This document shows, one piece after another, positions 43,454 through 52,946 of a stretch of 64,000 bases of DNA. A model generated the notes under the pieces. That model had not been told where the DNA came from. It made no database searches and saw nothing but the letters and a program-made list of their open reading frames with translations. Numbering within the stretch: position 1 is the stretch's first letter; each line of letters opens with the position of its first letter. Both the position numbers and the translations under genes were made by a program. The DNA is taken from the NCBI GenBank assembly GCA_041652255.1, contig JBAZHT010000001.1, forward strand, positions 62,001 through 126,000, in the 5' to 3' direction. Origin of the DNA: DMER64 sp041652255 (lineage in GTDB: Bacteria > Bacteroidota > Bacteroidia > Bacteroidales > UBA932).

Positions 43454-45298
43454 ATGCAGCATAAAGTAATCGACGTAAAGGATGTAGTGATTCGTTTTTC
43501 AGGAGATTCCGGAGACGGGATGCAGTTGACAGGATCTCTTTTTGCCGATACATCTGCTTATTTCGGAAATGAGATTTCTACTTTCCCCGATTATCCTTCA
43601 GAAATCAGAGCCCCTCAGGGAACCGTTGCGGGAGTTTCCGGTTTCCAGGTTCATATTGGCAGCAGTGCCATATATACACCGGGTGACTACTGCGACGTAC
43701 TGGTAGCCATGAACCCTGCCGCATTAAAATCAAATGTGAAATGGCTGAAACCCAACGCAACCATTATTGTAGATACCGATACATTTGATGAAAAGGGACT
43801 GGAAAAAGCAGGATTTCAAACCGACGACCCTTTTACAGAACTTAAGATCAAGAACAGGAACATCATTGCCGCTCCCATAACCACCCTGACCAAAGATTGT
43901 CTGAATAACTGCGGTCTGGATCCCAAATCAGGATTGAGATGTAAAAATATGTTTGCACTGGGAATCTGTTTCTTCCTTTACAATATGCCCCTCAGACACA
44001 CGGAAGAATTCTTCAAAAAGAAATTTTCCAGATCGCCTGAACTAATAGACATGAACAACAAAGTACTCAGGGACGGCTTTAATTATGCTGGTAATATCCA
44101 GGCAATAGCAGACACCTATATAGTGAAACCTTCCAAACAGAAACCGGGCATCTATAGGAATATCAACGGCAACAGAGCCATTGCCTGGGGCTTGATGGCC
44201 GCTTCTGAAAAATCGGGAAGACCTCTGTTTTGCGGGTCCTATCCTATCACCCCTGCGACAGGCATCCTGGAAGAACTCGCCATACACAAAGAACTGGGCG
44301 TTAAAACATTGCAATGTGAAGATGAAATTGCCGGTATATGTACCGCCATTGGAGCCTCTTACGCCGGTTCTCTGGCCGTAACGACTACTTCAGGCCCCGG
44401 TCTGTCTTTGAAAACAGAAGCGCTGGGACTGGCCATTATCGCTGAATTGCCTCTGGTAATAGTGGATGTACAACGTGCCGGCCCTTCTACCGGCATCCCC
44501 ACAAAAACCGAACAAACAGATTTGAATCAGGCTTTATACGGGCGCAACGGAGAGAGTCCGGTTGCCGTCATGGCCCCACATTCTCCTTCTCACTGTTTCT
44601 CAACCGCATTTTACGCAGCCAAACACGCTATGGAACATATGATGCCGGTCATTATCCTTTCAGAAGGGTTTCTGGGCAACGGGTCCGAACCCTGGAGAAT
44701 TCCGGATATGAAAGATTATCCTTCTGTCAATCCGCCTATTGTACATGAGCTGGAACCTGATGAACCTTATTTTTATCCTTTCAAACGGGATCCCGAAACG
44801 ATGGTTCCCCGGTGGGCACTGCCAGGAACTGCCGGAATGGAACACAGGGTAGGAGGTTTGGAAAAGAACCACAAGGGAGCCGTCTCTTCAGATCCGATGG
44901 TACATCAGCAAATGGTAGAAGAACGTGCAAGGAAAGTGGAACTTTTAGCCCGTGAAATACCTCCGCTGAAAGTCATAGGAGAAGAAGAAGGAGATATTCT
45001 TATGGTAAGCTGGGGAGGTACTTACGGACACATGCTAAGTGCAGAAAGTCAATTGCGTTCACAAGGTGTTCAGGCAGGTCTGGCACACTTTGATTACATC
45101 AATCCGCTGCCTTTGAATACAGAGGATATTTTCAAACGTTTTAAAAAGATCGTCGTTTTTGAACTCAACAGCGGGCATTTTGCCAATTACCTTAGAACTA
45201 AGTTCCCGCAATTCACGTACTTGCAATACAACAAAATACAGGGGCAACCCTTTATCGTATCAGAAATTACCGAAGCAATCAATAATTTACTAAAATGA
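43454..45298 (+). CDS. korA: 2-oxoacid:ferredoxin oxidoreductase alpha subunit (fused gamma-alpha)
   Basis: Subunit of 2-oxoglutarate:ferredoxin oxidoreductase, which makes succinyl-CoA, CO2 and reduced ferredoxin. The 614 residues contain an N-terminal gamma-type domain (RFSGDSGDGMQLTG) fused to the pyrimidine-binding alpha domain (YPITPATGILEELA, TTTSGPGLSLKTEALGLA, GPSTGIPTKTEQTDL). The fused two-subunit architecture and the context (gdhA two genes downstream) favour 2-oxoglutarate as substrate, but other 2-oxoacids cannot be excluded. A TTG at 43418 overlaps the -7 box, so the ATG at 43454 is chosen. The stop overlaps korB by 4 bases. Confidence 0.92.
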   Translation: MQHKVIDVKDVVIRFSGDSGDGMQLTGSLFADTSAYFGNEISTFPDYPSEIRAPQGTVAGVSGFQVHIGSSAIYTPGDYCDVLVAMNPAALKSNVKWLKPNATIIVDTDTFDEKGLEKAGFQTDDPFTELKIKNRNIIAAPITTLTKDCLNNCGLDPKSGLRCKNMFALGICFFLYNMPLRHTEEFFKKKFSRSPELIDMNNKVLRDGFNYAGNIQAIADTYIVKPSKQKPGIYRNINGNRAIAWGLMAASEKSGRPLFCGSYPITPATGILEELAIHKELGVKTLQCEDEIAGICTAIGASYAGSLAVTTTSGPGLSLKTEALGLAIIAELPLVIVDVQRAGPSTGIPTKTEQTDLNQALYGRNGESPVAVMAPHSPSHCFSTAFYAAKHAMEHMMPVIILSEGFLGNGSEPWRIPDMKDYPSVNPPIVHELEPDEPYFYPFKRDPETMVPRWALPGTAGMEHRVGGLEKNHKGAVSSDPMVHQQMVEERARKVELLAREIPPLKVIGEEEGDILMVSWGGTYGHMLSAESQLRSQGVQAGLAHFDYINPLPLNTEDIFKRFKKIVVFELNSGHFANYLRTKFPQFTYLQYNKIQGQPFIVSEITEAINNLLK

Positions 45299-46311
45299 AA
45301 TTCACTCCTCAAGACTTTAAATCGGATCAAGAAGTGAAATGGTGTCCCGGTTGCGGGGATCATGCTGTTCTTGCAGCCGTTCAGAGGGCATTGCCGGAAG
45401 TCAGTGAAATACTGGGGTATTCTCACGAACGGTACGTTTTCGTATCCGGAATAGGTTGTTCCTCCCGTTTCCCTTATTACATGAAAACTTACGGTTTTCA
45501 TGGAATACACGGAAGGGCGGCTGCCATAGCCACCGGTATAAAAGTGGCCAATCCGACCTTATCTGTATGGGAAATGACAGGTGACGGAGATTCCCTGGCT
45601 ATTGGCGGGAATCACCTGATTCATGCAATCCGTAGAAATATTGATATCAATATTGTTCTTTTTAACAACCGGATATACGGCCTTACCAAAGGTCAGTATT
45701 CTCCCACCTCTAAATGGGGAACCGTTACCAAAACTTCTCCGTTCGGCACAGTGGAACATCCATTCAATCCGGGAGCCCTTGCCATGGGCGCGCGCGGCAC
45801 GTTCTTTGCCCGTACACTGGATGTGGAATTAAAACTCACCCAGGAAATCATGGTGGAAGCCGCCACCCACGACGGAACAGCCCTGGTGGAAGTGTTGCAA
45901 AATTGCGTCATTTTCAACGATAAAACACATTCTCTCATTTCAGATAAAAGCGTAAGGGCTGACAGAACCATAGTCCTCCGGCACGGGGAACCCATGATAT
46001 TCGGGAAAGACAGGGATAAAGGACTTATCCTGGAAGGAATGCATTTAAAAGCCGTTACAATAGGTGAAAACGGCATAACAAAAGATGACATTCTGGTTCA
46101 CAATGCCGAAGAACAGAATCATGGCATGCACATGATGCTTTGTGAAATGGAATGGCCTGAACTGCCTGTTGCCCTGGGAGTTATACGCAAAGTCAAAGAC
46201 CGTACATATGACGACATGGTCAGGGATCAGGTAACGGAGGTAGCCGATAAATCATCCATACACTGTATGAACGATATGCTGCGAAGCGGCGCTACATGGG
46301 TAGTGGAATAA
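45295..46311 (+). CDS. korB: 2-oxoacid:ferredoxin oxidoreductase beta subunit
   Basis: Thiamine-diphosphate and [4Fe-4S] subunit, 338 residues. Cluster ligands are C17 and C20 (WCPGCGDH) and C55 (GIGCSSR), with a fourth Cys near residue 203 (LQNCVIF). The ThDP motif is TGDGDSLAIGGNHLIHAIRR followed by FNNRIYGLTKGQ. There is no separate ferredoxin-like delta subunit, so an external ferredoxin must accept electrons. The ATGA overlap with korA shows coupled translation. Confidence 0.93.
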   Translation: MKFTPQDFKSDQEVKWCPGCGDHAVLAAVQRALPEVSEILGYSHERYVFVSGIGCSSRFPYYMKTYGFHGIHGRAAAIATGIKVANPTLSVWEMTGDGDSLAIGGNHLIHAIRRNIDINIVLFNNRIYGLTKGQYSPTSKWGTVTKTSPFGTVEHPFNPGALAMGARGTFFARTLDVELKLTQEIMVEAATHDGTALVEVLQNCVIFNDKTHSLISDKSVRADRTIVLRHGEPMIFGKDRDKGLILEGMHLKAVTIGENGITKDDILVHNAEEQNHGMHMMLCEMEWPELPVALGVIRKVKDRTYDDMVRDQVTEVADKSSIHCMNDMLRSGATWVVE

Positions 46312-46352
46312 TTTGCACCAAACAATAAACATATTTAAATTACTTATTTATC

Positions 46353-47690
46353 ATGAAAGCAAAAGAAATTATTGCGACTCTCGAGAAAAAGTACGGGCAC
46401 GAAAAGGAGTATCTGCAAGCTGTTCACGAAGTTTTGGAATCCATCGAGGATGTTTACAACCAACATCCCGAGTTTGAAAAAGCAAAGATCGTTGAACGGA
46501 TTGTTGAGCCTGACCGGATTTTCACATTCAGGGTGACCTGGGTTGATGACAAAGGGGAAATACACGTAAACACAGGTTACCGTGTTCAATTTAACAATGC
46601 GATCGGGCCGTACAAGGGTGGACTCAGGTTTCACGATTCCGTGAATCTTTCCATTCTGAAATTCCTGGGATTCGAACAGATCTTCAAAAATGCCCTTACT
46701 TCACTGCCAATGGGTGGCGGCAAGGGAGGATCGGATTTCAGCCCCCGCGGCCGTTCAGCCAACGAGATCATGCGTTTCTGCCAGGCTTTTATGACAGAAT
46801 TGTGGCACAACCTCGGTCCCGACACAGACGTTCCCGCCGGTGACATTGGCGTAGGAGCCAAGGAGATCGGATACCTTTACGGTTGGTACAAGAAGCTGGC
46901 ACGTGAGCATACTGGTGTTATGACAGGCAAAGGCCTTACATGGGGAGGATCACTGATCCGTCCGGAAGCTACCGGTTACGGAGGGGTCTACTTTGTGCAG
47001 CATATGCTGCAGGAGATGCAACAGGATCTGAAAGGCAAGACCGTTTCCATATCCGGATTCGGCAACGTTGCCTGGGGTGCCGCACAAAAAGCCACCGAAC
47101 TTGGAGCTAAAGTGGTGACAATCTCGGGACCTGACGGTTATATTTATGACAACGCCGGACTGAATGAAGAGAAGATTGCTTACATGCTGGAACTGCGCGC
47201 CTCTGGGAACGACATTGTTGCTCCGTATGCAGAAAAATTCCTTGGTTCGGTATTTTATGCCGCCAAACGTCCCTGGGAAGTGAAAGTGGACATCGCACTG
47301 CCCTGCGCTACTCAAAACGAACTGAACGGAGAAGACGCCAAAAACCTGATCGCTAACGGCGTATCTCTTGTTGCTGAAATTTCCAACATGGGTTGTACCC
47401 CGGAAGCCATTGAAGCATTCCAAAAGGCAAAAGTTAATTTTGCTCCCGGGAAAGCTGTCAATGCAGGTGGTGTAGCTACCTCCGGCCTGGAAATGACACA
47501 AAATGCCGCCCACCTCAACTGGCCGGCAGAAGAAGTGGATGGCAAATTGCACCAGATCATGTCCAGTATACACCAGGCCTGCGTGGAACATGGCAAACAA
47601 AAAGACGGCTATATCAACTATGTAAAAGGAGCCAACATTGCCGGTTTCATGAAAGTGGCCCGTGCCATGCTGGAACAAGGAGTTGTATAA
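46353..47690 (+). CDS. gdhA: Glutamate dehydrogenase, hexameric type
   Basis: Interconverts glutamate with 2-oxoglutarate and ammonia, 445 residues, the size of NADP-type or dual-specific bacterial hexameric enzymes. The glutamate-binding and catalytic residues lie in GPYKGGLRFH and LPMGGGKGGSDF (catalytic K124), and the catalytic Asp is D164 in PAGDIGVG. The nucleotide loop is SGFGNVAWGA. Coenzyme preference cannot be read safely. It lies 41 bases after korB, whose enzyme uses its product, and 2 bases before the pantothenate kinase gene. Confidence 0.95.
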   Translation: MKAKEIIATLEKKYGHEKEYLQAVHEVLESIEDVYNQHPEFEKAKIVERIVEPDRIFTFRVTWVDDKGEIHVNTGYRVQFNNAIGPYKGGLRFHDSVNLSILKFLGFEQIFKNALTSLPMGGGKGGSDFSPRGRSANEIMRFCQAFMTELWHNLGPDTDVPAGDIGVGAKEIGYLYGWYKKLAREHTGVMTGKGLTWGGSLIRPEATGYGGVYFVQHMLQEMQQDLKGKTVSISGFGNVAWGAAQKATELGAKVVTISGPDGYIYDNAGLNEEKIAYMLELRASGNDIVAPYAEKFLGSVFYAAKRPWEVKVDIALPCATQNELNGEDAKNLIANGVSLVAEISNMGCTPEAIEAFQKAKVNFAPGKAVNAGGVATSGLEMTQNAAHLNWPAEEVDGKLHQIMSSIHQACVEHGKQKDGYINYVKGANIAGFMKVARAMLEQGVV

Positions 47691-47692
47691 CC

Positions 47693-48553
47693 ATGTTCAG
47701 ACTGGGGCTTGATTTTGGTTCTACTTTAACAAAAATGGCTCTTACAAAGCCTGGGGGCAAGGATTATCCTTCACCCCAGGCTGTTTTTCAATATAAGACA
47801 AACGATCATTTACCCGAATTCTATAAGGCCCTGGAACGTTTCCTGTCTCAGGAAAATATTCCTTTGAAAGCAATTGATCATATCTCTGCCACAGGAACAC
47901 ATGCCAACATGGTTAAAGACAATATCCTGGGGATCCCTTCCCGGATAGTCCCGGAAATTGAATCCATCGGCCGCGGAGGCTTGGCTCTTACCGGTTTAGA
48001 GGAGGCGCTTGTGGTAAATACGGGAACCGGAACCACATACATAGATGCATCCCGGGAAGGATACAGGCACCTGGGAGGCACAGGAGTAGGTGGCGGAACG
48101 CTTACCGGTCTGGGAAACAGTCTTTTGGGGAGTTCCTCGGTTCATGAGATCGTTCGTATGGCCTCCCGCGGCAAACTGGAAAATGTAGATCTCCTGATAG
48201 GAGACGTTACCGACCAGGAAATGGAACATTTACCTCCTTACCTGACGGCTGCAAATTTCGGAAAACTCGCCCATCCTCTTTATAAAGAAAAGGCTTCACT
48301 GGCAGGAAAAGAAGACCTGGCACTGGCCCTGATCAACTTGGTGCTTCAGGTAATCGGGAGTATGGCTGTTATGATCTGCAAGAGTTGTCTTAAGAAGAAT
48401 GTGGTTCTTGTAGGGTCCCTAACGCGTTTACCCCAGGCGAAGGATGTCTATTCCATGTTCTCAAACGTATACGGTCTCCAGTTTATTGTACCTCCTTTTG
48501 CTGCATTCGGTACAGCTCTGGGCAGTACACTGGTGTCATCACAAGAGGTATAA
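47693..48553 (+). CDS. coaW: Type II pantothenate kinase
   Basis: Actin-fold kinase of the eukaryotic/Staphylococcus CoaW type, phosphorylating pantothenate at the start of CoA synthesis. Its 286 residues contain the phosphate loop LDFGSTLTKMAL, the adenosine-binding VVNTGTGTTYID, and the family motif GGTGVGGGTLTGLGNSLLG. It follows gdhA by 2 bases, so it is probably co-transcribed with korAB-gdhA. Its last 106 bases overlap the converging murI; the overlapped end (IVPPFAAFGTALGS) still looks like the conserved C-terminus, so the overlap seems genuine. CoaW proteins are usually insensitive to CoA feedback. Confidence 0.88.
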   Translation: MFRLGLDFGSTLTKMALTKPGGKDYPSPQAVFQYKTNDHLPEFYKALERFLSQENIPLKAIDHISATGTHANMVKDNILGIPSRIVPEIESIGRGGLALTGLEEALVVNTGTGTTYIDASREGYRHLGGTGVGGGTLTGLGNSLLGSSSVHEIVRMASRGKLENVDLLIGDVTDQEMEHLPPYLTAANFGKLAHPLYKEKASLAGKEDLALALINLVLQVIGSMAVMICKSCLKKNVVLVGSLTRLPQAKDVYSMFSNVYGLQFIVPPFAAFGTALGSTLVSSQEV

Positions 48554-49263
48554 TAAAGATCTTCTGACCGCAACATACCCTTCTTAGCAGCCAATCCATT
48601 TTCTTGCAATAATTGTTTCACCCTTCTGGCCACGGCAGGTGCCGGATCGACTATTGTCAAACCGGGTCCGGCAATTTTCAGGATCATGGGAATGAGAAAT
48701 GGATAGTGTGTACATCCAAGGACCAGATGATCAGCCCCGGCATCCAACAGGGGAACAATTGTTTTTCTAACCAGTTCTTCCGTTTCTTTGGACTGCAGCT
48801 CTCCCTTTTCTACGGCCTCCACCCATCCTTCGCCCACTTTTTCCAGCACTTTTACATCTCCGGCAAACGTGGCCAGTGTCCTGTTGTATAAAGATCCCAT
48901 AAAGGTTCCGCGAGTTGCCAAAACGCCAACTACCCCGCTTTTTGTATGAAGAGCTGCAGGCTTTACCGCCGGTTCCATGCCGACGATAAGCGTTTGAGGG
49001 TATCTGTGGCGTAACGTATCAATAGCAGCGGCAGTTGCGGTGTTACAGGCCAGAACAATGATCTTACACTCTCTTTCCAGGAAAAATCTTGTGATCAGAT
49101 CACATCTGTGAATGATCTCATCCACCGGCCTTGTCCCGTATGGACAATAGGCGGTATCTGCTACATAAATGAGGCGCTCCTCAGGGAGAAGCGCCTTGAC
49201 GTGACCGTGAACTGAAAGCCCACCTATTCCGGAATCCATTATTCCAATGGATGTACCGTTCAT
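48448..49263 (-). CDS. murI: Glutamate racemase
   Basis: Supplies D-glutamate for peptidoglycan. The 271 residues carry the two catalytic cysteines C73 (LACNTATAA) and C184 (LGCTHYPFL), with the N-terminal MDSGIGGLSV and ADTAYCPYG substrate motifs. It is last in the nadK-uppS-bamA-ompH-ompH-murI series, 11 bases after the nearer OmpH gene. The final 35 codons overlap coaW on the opposite strand; the end of MurI beyond the last core motif is variable in the family, so the overlap need not harm either protein. Confidence 0.94.
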   Translation of the reverse strand: MNGTSIGIMDSGIGGLSVHGHVKALLPEERLIYVADTAYCPYGTRPVDEIIHRCDLITRFFLERECKIIVLACNTATAAAIDTLRHRYPQTLIVGMEPAVKPAALHTKSGVVGVLATRGTFMGSLYNRTLATFAGDVKVLEKVGEGWVEAVEKGELQSKETEELVRKTIVPLLDAGADHLVLGCTHYPFLIPMILKIAGPGLTIVDPAPAVARRVKQLLQENGLAAKKGMLRSEDLYYTSCDDTSVLPRAVPNAAKGGTINWRPYTFENME

Positions 49264-49274
49264 AGAGATATGCT

Positions 49275-49835
49275 TTACTGTTGTTGTTCCATTCCGGGAA
49301 GCTGGGTCGGAGCCACTTTTTCTGCAGGTATTCCGAGTTCACTTTTTGCCATCGGCAGGATGTTCACGCTAATCTGTTCGTCAAAATAAATTACACCTCC
49401 GACAGAAAGATCAAAAATGAATGCGAACCCGTTATCTTTTGCAACTTTTGCAATGGCCTCATTTGCTTTCTGAAATACAGGGGATAGTAATATTTGTTGC
49501 ATTTGTTGGTATTCCTGCTGAGCACCCTGACTGAATTGTTCAAGACGTTGCTGTATCCCTATCAATTCTCTCTGTTTCGCTTCCAGAACCGCAGCTGTCC
49601 ATGTAGCCTGTTTCTGCTGGTATGTGTTATATTTTGTCTGGTACTCCTGCTGCATTTCTGTAATGGTTTGTTCCAGTTCATTGGTATAGTCCTGCAATTT
49701 GATGAGTGCTGAATCCCTTTCGGGCATCAGGCTTATCAATTCCTGTGAATTGATATGACCGAATTTCAGGTTTTGCGCAGAAGATGTGCCAATAACACAG
49801 ATCAACAGAAGAAGGACAGTAGCAATACGTTTCAT
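49275..49835 (-). CDS. OmpH/Skp-family periplasmic chaperone (distal copy)
   Basis: A 186-residue Skp-like holdase that would escort unfolded outer-membrane proteins to BamA. A signal peptide (residues 1-20, ending SSAQ) precedes the beta strand LKFGHINSQELI. A long Gln/Glu-rich coiled coil follows at about 40-125, and the closing strand block is FAFIFDLSVGGVIYF. It is the second of two tandem copies downstream of bamA. The extra tail after residue 160 (QLPGMEQQQ) is Gln-rich. Confidence 0.9.
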   Translation of the reverse strand: MKRIATVLLLLICVIGTSSAQNLKFGHINSQELISLMPERDSALIKLQDYTNELEQTITEMQQEYQTKYNTYQQKQATWTAAVLEAKQRELIGIQQRLEQFSQGAQQEYQQMQQILLSPVFQKANEAIAKVAKDNGFAFIFDLSVGGVIYFDEQISVNILPMAKSELGIPAEKVAPTQLPGMEQQQ

Positions 49836-49872
49836 AAGTTTTTGGTTTAAAGATTACAAATGTACTAAAAAA

Positions 49873-50385
49873 TTACCTGACAGCCTGTAATCTTTCCAAA
49901 ACCAGATTACTTATGTCAATTTCAGGGGTATAATGCACCACACCCATACCAGCCGCAATGTCTATGATCAATGCATAACCCTGTCGTTCAGCAATATACT
50001 TGACAGCATCCTGCAGACGATCCTGGATGGGTTTGAAAAGAACTTCCGACGTTTTTGCCAGGGTTCCTTCCTGTCCAAAATACTGTTCCTGCATTGCTTT
50101 AACTTCTTCTTCCCGGTCCAGTATTTCCTGTTCGCGTGCTTTTTTCTGTTGAGCAGAAAGTCGCTCTTTATCATTCTGATATTGCTGGAACATGGTTTCA
50201 AGCCGTTCATACTCAGCCTGTACCTTTTGCTGATACTGTTCCTGCAGATCAGAAATCTGTTCCTGTGCCGAAGAATATTCAGGCAACGCTTCCAGAATAG
50301 TCTCAGAATTCATTACGGCATACTTCTGGGCCGACAAACTGCCGGTCATCAGGCTAACCAGTAAAAATAAGATCACTCTTTTCAT
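49873..50385 (-). CDS. OmpH/Skp-family periplasmic chaperone (proximal copy)
   Basis: A 170-residue Skp-like protein. The start at 50385 (MKRVILFLLVSL) gives a standard signal peptide ending SLSAQ; in-frame codons further upstream would run into the bamA 3' end. The body strand KYAVMNSETILEALPEY is followed by a coiled coil rich in Gln, Glu and Lys at about 35-120, then GYALIIDIAAGMGVVHY. It lies 10 bases after bamA and 37 bases before the second copy. Confidence 0.9.
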   Translation of the reverse strand: MKRVILFLLVSLMTGSLSAQKYAVMNSETILEALPEYSSAQEQISDLQEQYQQKVQAEYERLETMFQQYQNDKERLSAQQKKAREQEILDREEEVKAMQEQYFGQEGTLAKTSEVLFKPIQDRLQDAVKYIAERQGYALIIDIAAGMGVVHYTPEIDISNLVLERLQAVR

Positions 50386-50395
50386 AGTCATGTAT

Positions 50396-52936
50396 TTAAA
50401 AAGTTTGTCCAATCATGAAATGGAAATTCGATCCGCCTTTCTTTCCGCTGAAATCGGTGTCGAACCCATACCCCCAGTCAATCCCCAAAAGACCGATCAT
50501 GGGTAAAAAGACCCGTACTCCTACCCCTGCAGCCCTTTTAATGGAGAATGGGTTGAAATCACGCATATCGCTCCAGCTATTACCTCCCTCCAGGAAAACA
50601 AGTGCATAAATGGTTGACTGGGGCTGCAAAATAACGGGATATCGCAATTCCACCGTGAACCTGTCGTATACACGACCGGCATAGGCATCGTTAATGGTAG
50701 GTGTCAGTGAATAATTAGAATAACCTCTCTGGGATATGATGTCGGCACCATAGGTGTTGTATCCGCTCATACCGTCACCTCCCAGCATAAACCCTTCAAA
50801 AGGAGAATAACCTAAATTTCGGCTGTAGTAACCAAGATATCCGAAGTTAGCCCTGGTCATTAATACCAGGTCTCCTATCAAACGTGTGTAAAGGCTGGCG
50901 TCAAAGGTCCATTTGTGGTATTCTATCCACCGGTACCTTTCGGCTTCTGTCATGGCTGAATAGTCCGTATTCTTATCCCTGAAAAGAGAATACGGTGGGG
51001 TTACCTGTAACCCGAATTTGAAGTCGGACCCCTGACGGGGATATATGATCTGGTCGGTAGAGTTTCGTTGTAACGTTATTGTATAATCTATAATATTGGA
51101 TTGACCGTTGGTAAACATGAAATAATACCCCCAGTCTTGCAAATTGTAGCGCTTAATGTCCAGCTGGTTGTAAAAAATAAAATAATTATCGGGCCATTTT
51201 AGCCGGGTACCCAGTCCTATACCCAGTCCGTAAACCTCCATGAACTGATCATTGGTAAGGTAATAGTAGGTAGAGGCCGTTTGCCTGGTATAATAAATGC
51301 TGGAATTGAAAGAGGTCGGCTTTTTCCCGGTAAGCCAGGGTTCTACAAACGTCGCACTCAGGGCCATATAATAAGTTCCGTTGGTCTGGAATCTTAGCGA
51401 TAACGTTTGTCCGTCTCCCAAGGGAACCGGCCTCCAGGCTTCTTTGTCAAACAACCGCTTAATTGAAAAGTTATTAAAACTGATCCCTACGGTTCCAACG
51501 AATGTGTTACCGCCCCAACCACCGGCTATTTCAAACTGGCTGTCGGGTTTTTCAGTCACGTTGTATATGATATCCACGGTATTGTTAACCTGGTTGGGAA
51601 CGACATTGAATCCTGAGCCCATCTGCATGATGGCCTCCTGATCAAAGTGACCCATAGAGGCTATCTCACGGATGGACCGTTCCAGTTCTGTCTGACTGAA
51701 CAGGTACCCGGGTCGTGTAAAGACCTGACGACGGATTATCTTTTCATTTGAAACATTATTCCCGCTAATAATGATCCTGTTGTACGTGGCCGGTTTCCCC
51801 TCGAAAATGCGCATTTCCACATCAACGGAATCCTTTACAATATTGACCTCAATTGGAACCACCCTGAAAAAGAGATACCCCTGATCCTTATATATCTGTG
51901 AAACATTGCCTTGCTGAGTTTTACCTCCTCCGAAAAGTCGTTCTTCCATGGTTACCACATCGTAGATATCGCCTTTTTCTATACGCAGGACGGAATTCAG
52001 CACTTCACTTGAATATTGGGTGTTTCCGGTCCATGTGATATTTCGGAAATAATATTGTGTCCCTTCATCTATCACAATATCTATCCCTAAACTTTTTTCG
52101 TCTATCTGATAAACAGAATCCCTTACAATACGGGCATCCCGATATCCCAATTCGTGGTATTTTTGCAATAAGAGCTGTTTGTCGTTGCGGAATTCTTTTT
52201 CGTTAAATTTTTTGCTGAAGAAGAAATTGTAAAGTCTTTTGTCTTTTGTTTTCTTCATGGCAAAGCGCTTTTTCAGCAAGGACAATTGATCTCCACCAAT
52301 AAAATTGATCTCCCTGATGCGGACTTTATCTTTACGATCTACATGAAAAGTGACCTGGACCGCATTCTTAATGGTTGTGTCTTCTATATGTGTCGCTGTT
52401 ACTTCTGCATTTAAAAAACCTTTTTCTACATAATATTCCTTGATCAGATCACTGGAAGATTTAATAACATAATCTGACAATTCACTTCCCCTTCGGAGTC
52501 GCACCTTTTCTTCTATGTCAGTCTGTTCTCCCTTCTTAACCCCCACGTACTTCCACTGGGAAACGCGGGGACGTTCTAAAATGTTAATGTTAATGTATGC
52601 CTTATCGTTTACAAGACTGTCCACATAGACCGCCACATCTGAAAAGAAACGCTGCATAAACAATCGTTTCACTATTGACTGCAATTCTTCTCCCGGAATT
52701 GTTATGGTATCCCCCAATGCAAGACCGGTCAGGGACAGGATCTGGTCCGCGTTCAGATAGTTCACCCCGGTTACGTTAAGTCCTGATATGACACATTCCC
52801 TGGGATTTGAGTAATCAATTACAACAGAACTCTGTTTTAAGGTGGTCGAATCCGCTACGGTCGTTTTTTCAGTAACCTGTCCCAGTAAAGGAACTACAGA
52901 TAAAATATAAATCAAACAGAAAAACAGGGACTTCAT
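50396..52936 (-). CDS. bamA: Outer membrane protein assembly factor BamA
   Basis: Central Omp85 component that folds beta-barrel proteins into the outer membrane, 846 residues. A signal peptide (residues 1-19, ending LLGQ) is followed by POTRA repeats to about residue 440 (examples ISGLNVTGVNYLNADQILSL and IIISGNNVSNEKIIRRQVF). A C-terminal 16-strand barrel domain then ends FHFMIGQTF, with the terminal Phe typical of outer-membrane barrels. The barrel has the GxGxRxFLPMIG segment near the end. It lies 10 bases after uppS and directly upstream of two Skp-like genes. Confidence 0.95.
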   Translation of the reverse strand: MKSLFFCLIYILSVVPLLGQVTEKTTVADSTTLKQSSVVIDYSNPRECVISGLNVTGVNYLNADQILSLTGLALGDTITIPGEELQSIVKRLFMQRFFSDVAVYVDSLVNDKAYININILERPRVSQWKYVGVKKGEQTDIEEKVRLRRGSELSDYVIKSSSDLIKEYYVEKGFLNAEVTATHIEDTTIKNAVQVTFHVDRKDKVRIREINFIGGDQLSLLKKRFAMKKTKDKRLYNFFFSKKFNEKEFRNDKQLLLQKYHELGYRDARIVRDSVYQIDEKSLGIDIVIDEGTQYYFRNITWTGNTQYSSEVLNSVLRIEKGDIYDVVTMEERLFGGGKTQQGNVSQIYKDQGYLFFRVVPIEVNIVKDSVDVEMRIFEGKPATYNRIIISGNNVSNEKIIRRQVFTRPGYLFSQTELERSIREIASMGHFDQEAIMQMGSGFNVVPNQVNNTVDIIYNVTEKPDSQFEIAGGWGGNTFVGTVGISFNNFSIKRLFDKEAWRPVPLGDGQTLSLRFQTNGTYYMALSATFVEPWLTGKKPTSFNSSIYYTRQTASTYYYLTNDQFMEVYGLGIGLGTRLKWPDNYFIFYNQLDIKRYNLQDWGYYFMFTNGQSNIIDYTITLQRNSTDQIIYPRQGSDFKFGLQVTPPYSLFRDKNTDYSAMTEAERYRWIEYHKWTFDASLYTRLIGDLVLMTRANFGYLGYYSRNLGYSPFEGFMLGGDGMSGYNTYGADIISQRGYSNYSLTPTINDAYAGRVYDRFTVELRYPVILQPQSTIYALVFLEGGNSWSDMRDFNPFSIKRAAGVGVRVFLPMIGLLGIDWGYGFDTDFSGKKGGSNFHFMIGQTF

Positions 52937-52946
52937 TCAGGCAATA

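Noticed and set aside
46950..47678. 242-codon open frame antisense to gdhA
   Set aside because: Covers the conserved gdhA dehydrogenase domain on the other strand; no independent evidence of coding.
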